Shown: positions 42,474 to 51,859 of the stretch, piece after piece | How positions within the stretch are numbered: position 1 is the first letter of the stretch | Layout of the letters: every line of letters starts with the position of its first letter | Translations under genes and position numbers: made by a program | The notes under the pieces: generated by a model | The model's input: only the letters and a program-made list of their open reading frames with translations | Told to the model about the DNA's origin: nothing | The model's database searches: none | Source: Blastomussa wellsi | Lineage: Eukaryota; Cnidaria; Anthozoa; Scleractinia; Plerogyridae | Assembly: GCA_947652115.1 (NCBI GenBank) | Contig: OX393565.1 | Coordinates: 27,021,810 to 27,085,809 of the forward strand | Direction of reading: 5' to 3' | DNA: 64,000 bases

Positions 42474-45400
42474 TCAGATGTAACCCGGCAAGTTTAATCG
42501 TGGTAGCCGTTCTATTTTTTCCTTAGCTATCTTCAGAAACTCTTGGTTTAGTTCAATTGCCAGCCAATACTGGTATTTAACAATCCATCTTGTGACATGT
42601 CGATAAAGGTAACGTGCTTGTGTTAAAGGCCAGTTAGATGATTCACAAATATGGCTATTGATGCATGCCTCCATGGAACTCAACAGCTTGTTTTTAGTAA
42701 TAACTTGTACTACATCTAATGTGTTGTAATATTGAACCTGTGGGGACCCCCCTACGGTTTGGGGCCCCTGACATTTTATGAGGCCGCCCCGTGGCGGAAG
42801 GGGCCGTGTGCGTAAACATGGCGGACTTGCCTGACTTGTTCGTTGAGTTGACATTTAGTTGCGTTTACTAAGTTTTCAATAACACTACTTACAACATGGT
42901 GTCAGAAGTGGGATACCTTAATACTGAAGCAAGGAGTTTATCGAAAAGAAAACTTGGCTGGGTGACAAACCGCGATGGCTGAGCGAGATTCGAGAGCTCC
43001 TGGTCCCTTAGTACTCGATGCTAATGCAGCCGACAACTGGAGAAAGTTTTTAATGCAGTTCGAAATTTATCTTGTGGCGAAAGGCAAGGATGACAAAGTG
43101 GATAAATTGAAAGTAAACTTGTTACTTCACTGTGCTGGACCCGAAGCAATTGAGGAATACAGTCATTTTGTTTACAACGAGGGAGAAAGTAAGGAACGCT
43201 ATGCAGATGTGTGCAAGAAATTTAAGGAGCTCTGCGAGGGAGCAAGGAATGTGATCTATGAGAGGTTAGTGTTTAATCAGCGTAACCAGAAAGAGGGGGA
43301 GAGGATTGATAATTTTGTCAGCGAACTGAAACGTTTGTCTTTAACGTGTGATTTTGGCGATCTGCGAGATTCACTAGTAAGGGATCGAATTGTGGGAGGT
43401 GTACTATCAGATGAGCTGAGAGGAGAACTGCTAAAGAAACCTGACCTGACCCTTCAGAAAGCTCATGATTACTGCCGAATCTTTGAGGCAGCAGAATTGC
43501 AAAAGTACAAGTTTAGCACACCAGCAGGTGCTGGAACAGACCGTTCAATAGGAATTCAGCCTGTTGATAAGTCAAAGGGACAGGACAAGAAAACCCCTCG
43601 TTCCTGTAAGTTTTGTGGTTACAAGCACCCATTTACTCGTCCATCCCGTTGCCCAGCATTTGGAAAACAATGCCTTAAGTGTAAGAAAGAAGGTCATTTT
43701 GCCCAGATGTGCTCAGCAAATGCAAAAGGGGGCTCGCAAGTTGATGTAGTCCAAAAAGGAAGTCCACCTAACGAAGACCCTCAGAGCTCAGACCAGGAAG
43801 TTCACACTTATTTTCGATCGATTGAACTTGGAAGTGTTTCAGATGCCAGGAAATCCAGAAAGAGCATGGTTACTATTCAGATTGCAGGGCAAGAAGTTGA
43901 AATCAAAGCAGATACAGGTGCAGAGGCTACAGTCATTCCTTATCATCTGTATGAGAAACTTACCAAAAAACCCCTCCAACAGATTCAGCAACCTTTGAAA
44001 GGGTGGCTTGCAACTAAGCCTATTCACCCTAAGGGCTGTGTACGCCTTCCAACTCAATACAAGAATCGTCGAATGGATTTGCTGTATCTTGTTGTCGATG
44101 GAAACTTTACACCCTTAATGGGTTGTGATGCCTGCTTGGATTTAGAAATCCTTAAGTTTATGAATCTCCAACTGATTGATACCCCGAAGGCCAGTCAAGC
44201 CACACCAGGAACACAGAGAGCATCTGGAGACCAGAGCATTTTCCAGAACGATTCAGTTTTATGTGAGTACCAAGATTGTTTCAGTGATAAGCCTGGTAAA
44301 CTTCCAAACAAAGTACATCTGGAAGTTGATACTTCAGTGCCACCAGTTGTACACCCTCCCAGGAAAATTCCAGTTGCTATGTTAGAGCCTGCACGAAAAA
44401 AAATGAAGGAGATGGAGGAAGATGGAATTATTGTGAAAGAGGATGAGCCTACACCTTGGGTCTCGTCAATGCTAGTTATCGACAAAAGGAAAGTGAACGG
44501 CAAAAGAAAGGACACTCCACCGTCAAAGGATGATGTTCGCATTTGTATTGACCCAAGAGATCTGAACAAAGCATTGAAACGACCCCACTATCCTATGCTT
44601 ACTGTAGAAGAAGTTGCAAACCGACTCTCAGGCGCAAAGAGTTTTACTTCACTTGATGCATGCAGTGGATACTGGCAGCTTCCTGTAGACGAAGAGAGTT
44701 CCAAGCTGTTAACTTTCAACACCCCTTGGGGGCCCTATCGATTTACAAGACTCCCTTTTGGTATCTCACCAGCCCCGGAACTCTACCAGAGGGAGATGGA
44801 CAAGCTCTTTGAAGGGGTTCCAGTTGAAATTATAGTAGATGATTTCCTGGTTCATGGTAAAGACCAAATTGAAGTTGATGAGAAGTTGAGAAGAGTGCTG
44901 GACAAGAGCAGAGAAGTTGGATTGAAGTTTAACCCCAAGAAAGTGAAACTCAGAGTTCCAGAAGTGAGCTATGTTGGGCACCTGTTCTCATCCGAAGGTT
45001 TGAAACCGGATCCTGAGAAAATCAGAGCCATTAATGAAATGCCACCCCCAGTAGACAAAGAAGGTGTCCTTCGCATCCTAGGAACTGTCAATTATCTTGA
45101 CAAGTTTATTGAACACAAGGCTGACATACAAGAACCCATTTCACAGCTTACCCAGAAAGATGCAGCATTTGTTTGGGAGAAACCACAACAAGAGGCCTTT
45201 GACAAACTGAAGTCTGTCATCACAAGCGCACCTGCACTCACTTACTTTGACAACACCAAGGAAACAGTGCTAAATGTAGACGCAAGTAGCAAGGGGCTTG
45301 GTGCAGTGATTCTGCAGGAGAGCAAACCAGTTGCCTTTGGATCAAAGACACTAACGAGCTGCGAGAGGAATTATGCAAACATTGAGAGAGAGATGCTGGC

Positions 45401-47743
45401 AATTGTCTGAGGGACACAAAAGTTTCACACGTACGTGTATGGGCGCAGAGTGATAGTAGAAACAGATCACAAACCGCTGGAGTCAATCTTCCGAAAGCCT
45501 TTAAATGATGCCCCTCCCAGATTGCAAAGGATGCTATTGAAACTGACTAAGTATGATCTTGATGTACGGTATGTACCTGGAAAGCAACAGGTCATATCTG
45601 ACTGTCTGAGCAGGGCTCCACTTAGTGACAGTGAGCCAACCACAGAGCCGGAAGATGTGATTGGTATCAATCTGGTGGAGGAGCTTGGATTTGAAAGCAA
45701 CACACTGAAGAGATTTAAGGAGACTTCAAGCACTGACGAGACTTCAAGAGTGGTGATGGAGTATGTCCTAAAAGGGTGGCCATCTGAAAAAGAACAGGTT
45801 GATCAGCTTGCCAGAGAGTATTGGAGCTTTAAGGAAGAGTTGAGTGTCGAGGATGGGCTTCTCTTTAAATCAGATCGAATAGTTGTCCCAAGACCACTGA
45901 GGGCAGAGGTGCTAGATGAGATCCATGGAGCACATTTGGGGGAAAGCAAGAGCCTTAGCTTTGCCAGAGATTATGTCTTTTGACCTTCAATGACAGCCCA
46001 GATTAAAGACAGAGTCAGCTCCTGTTCAATTTGTAATGCCTTCCGAAACCGGCAGCAGAGAGAGTCCTTGCATCCACATGAAATTCCAGGACTGCCGTGG
46101 CAAGTGGTGGGAACTGACTTGTTTGAATATGCGGGCCAAACATACCTATTAGTGACTGATTTCTATTCAAAGTACTTTGAAATAGAATTGCTTAGCCAGA
46201 ACACTGCCAGTTGTGTCATCAACAACTTGAAGAAAATATTTGCAAGGTTTGGAATCCCCGACGAAGTTGTTAGTGACAATGGGTCACAATACAGCAATAC
46301 CAGAAATCTATTTAACAGCACTCATGAATTTAAGACAGTTTGTTTCTAAGAAGAACTATGACAAGCAAAGTAGAGATTTGCCCCCACTGGAAGCTGGAGA
46401 CAAAGTGCGGATTCGCCCAAATAGGGATAGAGAATGGCGGAAAGCTGAAGTATTACCGCGGTCATACCTACTGCAAGATGAACAAGGGCGTATCTATAGA
46501 AGAAACAGAAGGCAGATAATTTCAGTCCCAAATGATCATCCAATGAGTCCACAGCTGCATGTGATGAGTCGACAGCCGCATGATTCTCCTAGAAGGTCTC
46601 CATCTGCTGATGCTCCCATGAGTCCATCATTATGTACAACTGAGAAACAAGCACCAGGACAAATGGAACTAGGGGACCAGCCGGCAGGAAATCCAGAACA
46701 CTCACCTATGACAACCAGATCTGGGCGACAAGTCAAGAAGCCACAACGGCTCATTGAAAACTGTTAGAGGGGAGATGTTGTAATATTGAACCTGTGGGGA
46801 CCCCCCTACGGTTTGGGGCCCCTGACATTTTATGAGGCCGCCCCGTGGCGGAAGGGGCCGTGTGCGTAAACATGGCGGACTTGCCTGACTTGTTCGTTGA
46901 GTTGACATTTAGTTGCGTTTACTAAGTTTTCAATAACACTACTTACAACATAATGGTGACAAGAAACAAATGAATTAGGGATGCTTAATTTTTGCACGAA
47001 ATGATCCTATAACCGATTTAGATCATTGGCTAATCATATAAAGAAGTTAAATGAAAAGTTGAAAACCAAACGAAAGTGGAGAATTTCGCTTAAACCCGGA
47101 AGGAAAAATAGACGTGGTGAGAAAAGCAGCATTTTGTTAGCTTTGCGTGTGCAAGCTGATTTAAATTTAAACATAGCCTCTTCTGCTATCTTCACGTCAG
47201 GAGGGAGGGGCGAACTTTAATTTCATTTGCCAGTCATTTGTAAGACTTCGATCTGGTTACTGACCAGCAATGAAACGATACATGCGGCTCAGAGAAAGTC
47301 TCGACGAAGTGTTTGGAGGTTATTTTGTGACAATCCGAAAGCTCAATCATTTTAAAATACTATTCTTAACATTCTCTTATGAGTCGCATACATGACTGCA
47401 TACATGTGTCAGATTTATTAACATAATCATTAAACCACACACCTTTGAGTCTTATTTCACTGTGCCACTGTACCAACGTTCGAGGATCTTGACAGGCACA
47501 GCCTTGATAGACACCCAGTAAAAACGATTTTCTGGACACGTGAAATCCACAAATAACTCCTCGCTGGAAATTCCCGTCCACAATCGTGCAGCGCGTATGT
47601 ATAAATATCACAGGTAAATCATCGACTTGAGAAATAAATACCTGTCTGGCAATATATCCTGGTTCTACGGCCAATGCATAGTTTGCGCTAAATCCAGAGC
47701 TTTTCATAAAATAAATGCACATTTTCTGAAGCGAATCAACCAT
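42474..47743 (-). CDS. Unknown small protein, 180 aa, two exons, intron carries a Gypsy element
   Basis: Homologue of 41248-41832. Exon 1 is 47443-47743 (ATG at 47743, donor AAAG|GTGTGT), exon 2 is 42474-42715 (acceptor CATTAG), joined in phase 1: 301 + 242 nt, 180 aa plus stop. The product aligns end to end with the 194-aa protein from its Met14. Shared blocks are 'ICGFHVSRKSFLLGVYQGC' then 'CQDP' (against ICGYHILRREFLFGEYRAH, FQDP) and 'YRHVTRWIVKYQYWLAIEL' (against YQQVSRWVIKNNCYFALKL). The single intron contains the LTR element 42722-46950, and without it the intron would be about 0.5 kb. The LTR is one base beyond the CATTAG that ends the intron, so the native pyrimidine tract has been displaced to the far side of the element. 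Splicing here must use LTR sequence as its tract or fail. Function unknown. Confidence 0.65.
42722..42896 (+). repeat. 5' LTR
   Basis: 175 bp, begins TGTTGTAATATTG and ends ACTTACAACA (TG...CA with inverted TGTTGTAA/TTACAACA ends). By eye it matches the 3' LTR base for base. Confidence 0.93.
42975..45410 (+). CDS. Gypsy gag-protease-RT-RNase H frame (ends at a premature TGA)
   Basis: One 811-aa frame. Residues 1-205 are Gag. Zinc-knuckle region at about 211-246, including a canonical CX2CX4HX4C ('CLKCKKEGHFAQMC'). Aspartic protease at about 300-340 with 'ADTGAEATVIP'. Reverse transcriptase at about 490-700 with 'RICIDPRDLNKAL', 'RLPFGISPAPELYQ' and catalytic 'IIVDDFLVHG'. The RNase H start is at about 765 ('LNVDASSKGLGAVIL'). 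The frame stops at TGA 45408-45410, where the family has a conserved Trp after 'EMLAIV'. The same frame continues open behind it, so this is a single nonsense change rather than a natural end. Gag and Pol are fused without a frameshift. Confidence 0.9.
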   Translation: MAERDSRAPGPLVLDANAADNWRKFLMQFEIYLVAKGKDDKVDKLKVNLLLHCAGPEAIEEYSHFVYNEGESKERYADVCKKFKELCEGARNVIYERLVFNQRNQKEGERIDNFVSELKRLSLTCDFGDLRDSLVRDRIVGGVLSDELRGELLKKPDLTLQKAHDYCRIFEAAELQKYKFSTPAGAGTDRSIGIQPVDKSKGQDKKTPRSCKFCGYKHPFTRPSRCPAFGKQCLKCKKEGHFAQMCSANAKGGSQVDVVQKGSPPNEDPQSSDQEVHTYFRSIELGSVSDARKSRKSMVTIQIAGQEVEIKADTGAEATVIPYHLYEKLTKKPLQQIQQPLKGWLATKPIHPKGCVRLPTQYKNRRMDLLYLVVDGNFTPLMGCDACLDLEILKFMNLQLIDTPKASQATPGTQRASGDQSIFQNDSVLCEYQDCFSDKPGKLPNKVHLEVDTSVPPVVHPPRKIPVAMLEPARKKMKEMEEDGIIVKEDEPTPWVSSMLVIDKRKVNGKRKDTPPSKDDVRICIDPRDLNKALKRPHYPMLTVEEVANRLSGAKSFTSLDACSGYWQLPVDEESSKLLTFNTPWGPYRFTRLPFGISPAPELYQREMDKLFEGVPVEIIVDDFLVHGKDQIEVDEKLRRVLDKSREVGLKFNPKKVKLRVPEVSYVGHLFSSEGLKPDPEKIRAINEMPPPVDKEGVLRILGTVNYLDKFIEHKADIQEPISQLTQKDAAFVWEKPQQEAFDKLKSVITSAPALTYFDNTKETVLNVDASSKGLGAVILQESKPVAFGSKTLTSCERNYANIEREMLAIV
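45411..46767 (+). pseudogene. Gypsy RNase H end and integrase, degenerate
   Basis: Continues the frame from 45411 ('RRVIVETDHKPLESIFRKPL', RNase H end), then the integrase N-terminus. A second TGA (45981-45983) stands where Trp follows 'ARDYVF'. The catalytic core keeps the first two acidic residues, Asp at about 46116 ('GTDLFEY') and Asp at about 46275 ('SDNGSQYS'), but the region with the third (Glu) is deleted. Beyond about 46300 the reading frame shifts to one with 'YDKQSRDLPPLEAGDKVRIR' and 'RIYRRNRRQIIS', the integrase C-terminal part, ending at 46767. The element therefore cannot supply its own integrase. Confidence 0.85.
46776..46950 (+). repeat. 3' LTR
   Basis: 175 bp, directly after the polypurine tract. 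Same sequence as the 5' LTR, followed by the second TAATG target-site copy at 46951. Confidence 0.93.
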
Positions 47744-47783
47744 ATTCTGCGGCGCTGTTTTGACGTTAAGAAGAAGTCGCAAA

Positions 47784-48957
47784 CTGATCGTAATTAGGTT
47801 TAGTTTTGAACGCTTCGAGTATTGATTCTTTTGTTCTGCTCGCTTTTATACAGGACAAAGATTAAGTACTATTCATGCAATTTTTTTAATGCTTACAAAT
47901 ATGTGTTCCGGCCGTTTCATTTCACAGCTATGCCTAACGGGAGCAAATTATTACACGCAGTTTGTACCATTTTCTTTATACGTAACTGTCTTCATACAAC
48001 CTTTCTTAAATTAAACGCCCTGAGAGAGGGGTATAATGATGCTCAACTGCTAACTTCAGATGTGATTTACTTGAGTACATAAACCTGTGCCAATTTTAAT
48101 GAAGATTGTGAATCGCGGACTGCAGCTGTTTTCAAAGCATTCAGCACCGACCCTTTGAACTGATATTAAAACTTTAAATATTTTATGAAACATTCAATCG
48201 TGATTTTTTGCATAACACTTTTCTTTTCAAAAAGGGCGTTCTTAGGTTGTAAAAAGCATTGAGGCTTCCATCGGTTGTGTAATGCGATTTTTAAGAACCT
48301 AGTTATTATTATTATTATTATTATATTAATTGGATCCGAGGAACAGCGGTATTTTTATGGTCGACCTTTCATAGACTTGCGTCCAGTTCATTACAAAATA
48401 AAAATTTTTCGAATGATTCTTTTCAGAACAGGTGGCCACATTGTTACAGAATTGATTAATATATAATTAACACTTGACATTCAGAATGATTAAATTAATC
48501 AGCATCGCATATCGGGGCTAATTATAAATTCGTCAACATATTAATGCAAAAATGATACAAAACAACAGCTGGTTCACAAAACCGCAAGACCAACTGAAAC
48601 CAAATAGAAGAATTCCGGATTTAATAAAATCTATAAGATGTTCCAATTAATGGTTAAAGTGTAACAATTTGAGTGCAAAGAAAACATGCAAGAATTTAAT
48701 ATTCTCCAGTAAAGTAATCTTAAGTTAGGTTCATGATCCGTAGCCGTTATCGGTATTTTTTATAAGTGGCTTTGTGATATTGTTCTGGAAGAAGAAGCTC
48801 TTGACAAAATAGTTATGACTCTAGAGAAGGAAGAAAACAATAAATTTCTGCCTTAGAAAAATAATATTTCTGGCAGCATAAAATTGAATAACAGTGTTCG
48901 CAAAGTTAAATAGCAGGTAGTTATGCCTAGAACTTTTTACAGTAAGAAATATTTAAA
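47784..48957. other. AT-rich intergenic region
   Basis: Between the unknown two-exon gene and the TMEM145-like gene. It contains an ATT microsatellite near 48305-48322 and is otherwise AT-rich. No exon or RNA gene recognised. Confidence 0.5.
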
Positions 48958-50397
48958 TTAGAAACGAAAGCCAAAGCGGCCTTTGTCGTCACTTTCTCGA
49001 GGAATTTCCATGTTTACTTGGTTGGCTGTCAGAGTTGGCGACTCTTTGTTTCTAGCGTCAATAAAGGCCGCTGTGTGCTGGAAATTGGACGGTTCTTGAA
49101 CTTGCGCAGGGTCCACTCCGCTACCACTTACATGAAAGGCAAAGCTAGTGTAGCCTTTTCTCGGATGCATGATAAAGAGAATACCAGCAAACCCAAGAAA
49201 ACGGAGGTAGGGACTCAGACGAAAGATTCGCAGTACTCTCAGTCTGTACCATTCATCGAACATAATGAAAAACGCGAGAAAAGATAAAGGAAGCAAAAGA
49301 AACCAAGCGGAATAAAAGGCGGCTAATCTCCAAAATAACTGTTTCTTTACGGGATAATTCCGGATCGACAAATAATTTCCAAGTGCAAAACACGCCCAAG
49401 CTATTATGTTTAAGCTACGATATGCCGTATCCATAGGGTTTTCAAATGGGAAGTGTGATGCTTCAGAGCCATAGAACTCCTTTTTGCAAACGAACAGAAT
49501 CCCGTAGGTTAAGATGTAGAGCGAGAGAAAGAAAGTGAGTTTCTTTTGCGTGTTGTGGCCGAGATGAGGTACGGCTATTGTCCATCCGTATGCCAGGAGA
49601 ATAAGCAGAATAACGAACGCTACATCACTTGTAGCATGTAATAACTCAGCAATGGTTTGTAAAGGACCATGTTGCACTCCATTTTTAATGTAATACGTAT
49701 AGTATATGTAGTCAAATGTCTGGGCTACTAGCTCGCAGCTAAGAGACATCATGAAAAGCTTGTATGCCCGGTGCAGTTTACCTTGTTGAAGAAGTCGTCG
49801 AGCAATATATGAACCAGTGACAAATACAATGAGAATACTGACAAATGGTATTGCTTGAGTTTCAAGAATGTGCATTTCTTCGGCCGATAAGTGCTTCTCC
49901 CAAGAGTCTCCATTTGTAAAAGTAAACTCGTAAGAAATATCTAACCCCTTAGTACTGTTGCAATGGCTTAACACGAAGATCCACAGTCGATCTACCACCC
50001 AATCTGGCCGAAGTATTCCCGAACATTTCCGAAGATTAGTGGCGTTGCTTGTGAAGCACTGTGTCAAAACGTTTCCTGGATTGCTTGAGTTATCTGGCAG
50101 TTTATCCTGGAATGTAACCACGCCTTCAGCATAGGTAAGCTTGGCTTGGCAATCCATGTTGTTATTAGAGGAAACAGATTCAAAAGAATCGTGGAAGTAA
50201 TACGCAAGACTCGGACAGCATTCATCCGTCACTGAATATTCCACTTTGTAATCTAACTGTCCTATATCATCGATGAAGGAAAACTGAGAAACCTCTACCC
50301 AATTTGCGCCGTTGCTGATACTTCCGGACACATATTTTCCAGAAGTGGGGTCAAAGATCGTTAACAGCAGAGCAGAAACGAAGTAAAATCTTCGCAT
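48958..50397 (-). CDS. TMEM145: TMEM145/GPR180-like seven-helix membrane protein, intronless
   Basis: 479 aa from ATG at 50397 (MRRFYFVSALLLTIF), with a signal peptide of about 18 residues ending near 'DPTSG'. The ectodomain at about 19-180 starts with 'GKYVSGSISNGANWVEVSQF', followed by a GQLDYKVEY and CCP motif, five or more paired cysteines and several N-glycosylation sites. 'HLSAEEMHILETQ' precedes the first helix, as in this family. Seven helices follow (about 185-425), with a short polar cytoplasmic tail of about 60 residues. This is the GOLD-domain seven-transmembrane group that includes TMEM145 and GPR180, and the N-terminal wording is closest to TMEM145. The roles of these proteins are poorly known, with trafficking or signalling suggested. 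The animal homologues I know of are multi-exon, so the single exon is notable. Confidence 0.8.
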   Translation of the reverse strand: MRRFYFVSALLLTIFDPTSGKYVSGSISNGANWVEVSQFSFIDDIGQLDYKVEYSVTDECCPSLAYYFHDSFESVSSNNNMDCQAKLTYAEGVVTFQDKLPDNSSNPGNVLTQCFTSNATNLRKCSGILRPDWVVDRLWIFVLSHCNSTKGLDISYEFTFTNGDSWEKHLSAEEMHILETQAIPFVSILIVFVTGSYIARRLLQQGKLHRAYKLFMMSLSCELVAQTFDYIYYTYYIKNGVQHGPLQTIAELLHATSDVAFVILLILLAYGWTIAVPHLGHNTQKKLTFFLSLYILTYGILFVCKKEFYGSEASHFPFENPMDTAYRSLNIIAWACFALGNYLSIRNYPVKKQLFWRLAAFYSAWFLLLPLSFLAFFIMFDEWYRLRVLRIFRLSPYLRFLGFAGILFIMHPRKGYTSFAFHVSGSGVDPAQVQEPSNFQHTAAFIDARNKESPTLTANQVNMEIPRESDDKGRFGFRF

Positions 50398-51859
50398 TTC
50401 TCGAAGCAACTTGTCTATCAAAGAGTTACATTCAGCTCCTTTAATTAATGCGTCACAGCGAAAAAAAAAATGATGCTCTCTGGTTATGACGTCAATAACA
50501 ATTGTTTGCGAAAAGTACTTTTACCTTTTGGTTACATTTAGGGCTCACAACCAGGCACATATGAAGAAATTAAGTTAGTATATTAGCAAGATGGTGCACT
50601 AAACTGAAAGATAATACTTTCTAGAGATCTTATTCAAGTTCTGAGACGTACAGTGACCTCATAACAAGAATATCGAATCGCGCGCGGAGCATTTAGAGCT
50701 AATTTCGTTCCCAGACCACTCATTTTCCTTATCAGCGAACTGTGAATGTGTAATTGGCGCACCAGGTCACCTCTCAATCGATGAAGCTGATTTCCCTTTC
50801 GTAAACTGTCGGTGCTTTTTTGAAAAGGCGATGCCATCATTAGGAACTAAGCTTTTCGGAATGGACGATACCCTATCTTTCTTAACGTACCAGTTTATGC
50901 TTGGACTAGGTCAAAACATGGAATTGTTATTCATTCCTGATAGCTAGATACGCATTTGCTGAATACTTAATTGCTTACTTTCCACACTTTGCCTGCGGGT
51001 AGATTTTATTTGTTTCAGTGCTTGGGCAATACTGTAAGTAAAAGCAATTAAGAAAGTCACCAATTTTGTGGGGGTACAACGGACCAACGTGGCAGATTAC
51101 TGGTGAGAAAGTGATGTTAGAAAACCAGCGATTCCGTGCCCGGTGACCTACAATTTTACTTTTAGTAGAAAAATTTGGATGACATTTAAAAAATGTCTAA
51201 GTGCCCCGAAAATGGCATTGACAGTGTACGAAAGCTGGACTGTTTCAGTCTCGTTTGTACACAGCGTTATGGTTTCAATCGCTACAACCTTCTCATGTGC
51301 AAATGTTGATTTTCGTTTATATTTCCTGGAGAGTTATTATTAGGGTAAAAGGGTCAGTCAACCAGCATTTTAATAATATATATTTTACTTTTTCAAAATA
51401 AAATAAATTGTTTTTGTGAAATACAAAACTTTAAATTTCCTGGGCCTCATGCACACTCAATTCAATAATTAAAATACAACTTAATAGAGAAATGTTTAGT
51501 TTATTTGACAAGAAAACCTATACAAAAATATTACTGCTGACGTTGTATGCAATCACAGAAATTCAAATATATTCAGACTCTATTTAGACTTCTTCTTCGA
51601 GAACAGCGAAATAAAACTATATCTTTTACCTCTCCCCACCCCCCAGCCGTGTGCATGGTGCCCGTCCTAGTGATGGGTAGTGTAGTAGCTATCCAAAACT
51701 ATTTTTGTTTGTTATTGTAAGCAGCTTCTATTGTTTTCAAGACAAAGTCATCGTTTCAATTGTTGAGTCTTTTGTTCAGGGCTAGGGTATCAAACCAATC
51801 ACATTATATGTTAGGAAAGCTGCTACATCGCCCTTAGTGATAGTTGACTATGGTCTGAT
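50398..51859. other. Intergenic: TMEM145-like promoter side and channel 3' flank
   Basis: I see no coding exon. The left part should hold the promoter of the minus-strand TMEM145-like gene, and the AT-rich right part (about 51340-51860) the 3' UTR of the channel gene. Confidence 0.5.

Larger units (their letters stand above)
42722..46950 (+). mobile_element. Gypsy-type LTR retrotransposon, recent but defective
   Basis: A 4229-bp element bounded by two 175-bp LTRs that look identical, flanked by a 5-bp target-site duplication TAATG (42717-42721 and 46951-46955). A primer-binding-site-like 'TGGTGTCAGAAGTGGGA' starts at 42897, right after the 5' LTR. The polypurine tract AGAGGGGAGA (46766-46775) abuts the 3' LTR. 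The internal order is gag, protease, RT, RNase H, integrase, as in Ty3/Gypsy elements. No env-like frame is seen. It is inserted antisense in the intron of the unknown two-exon gene. Identical LTRs mean recent insertion, yet pol carries two nonsense codons and an integrase deletion. Confidence 0.93.

Noticed and set aside
46240..46767. Independent gene in the 3' part of the LTR element
   Set aside because: Its content is the integrase C-terminal part displaced by a deletion and frame change.
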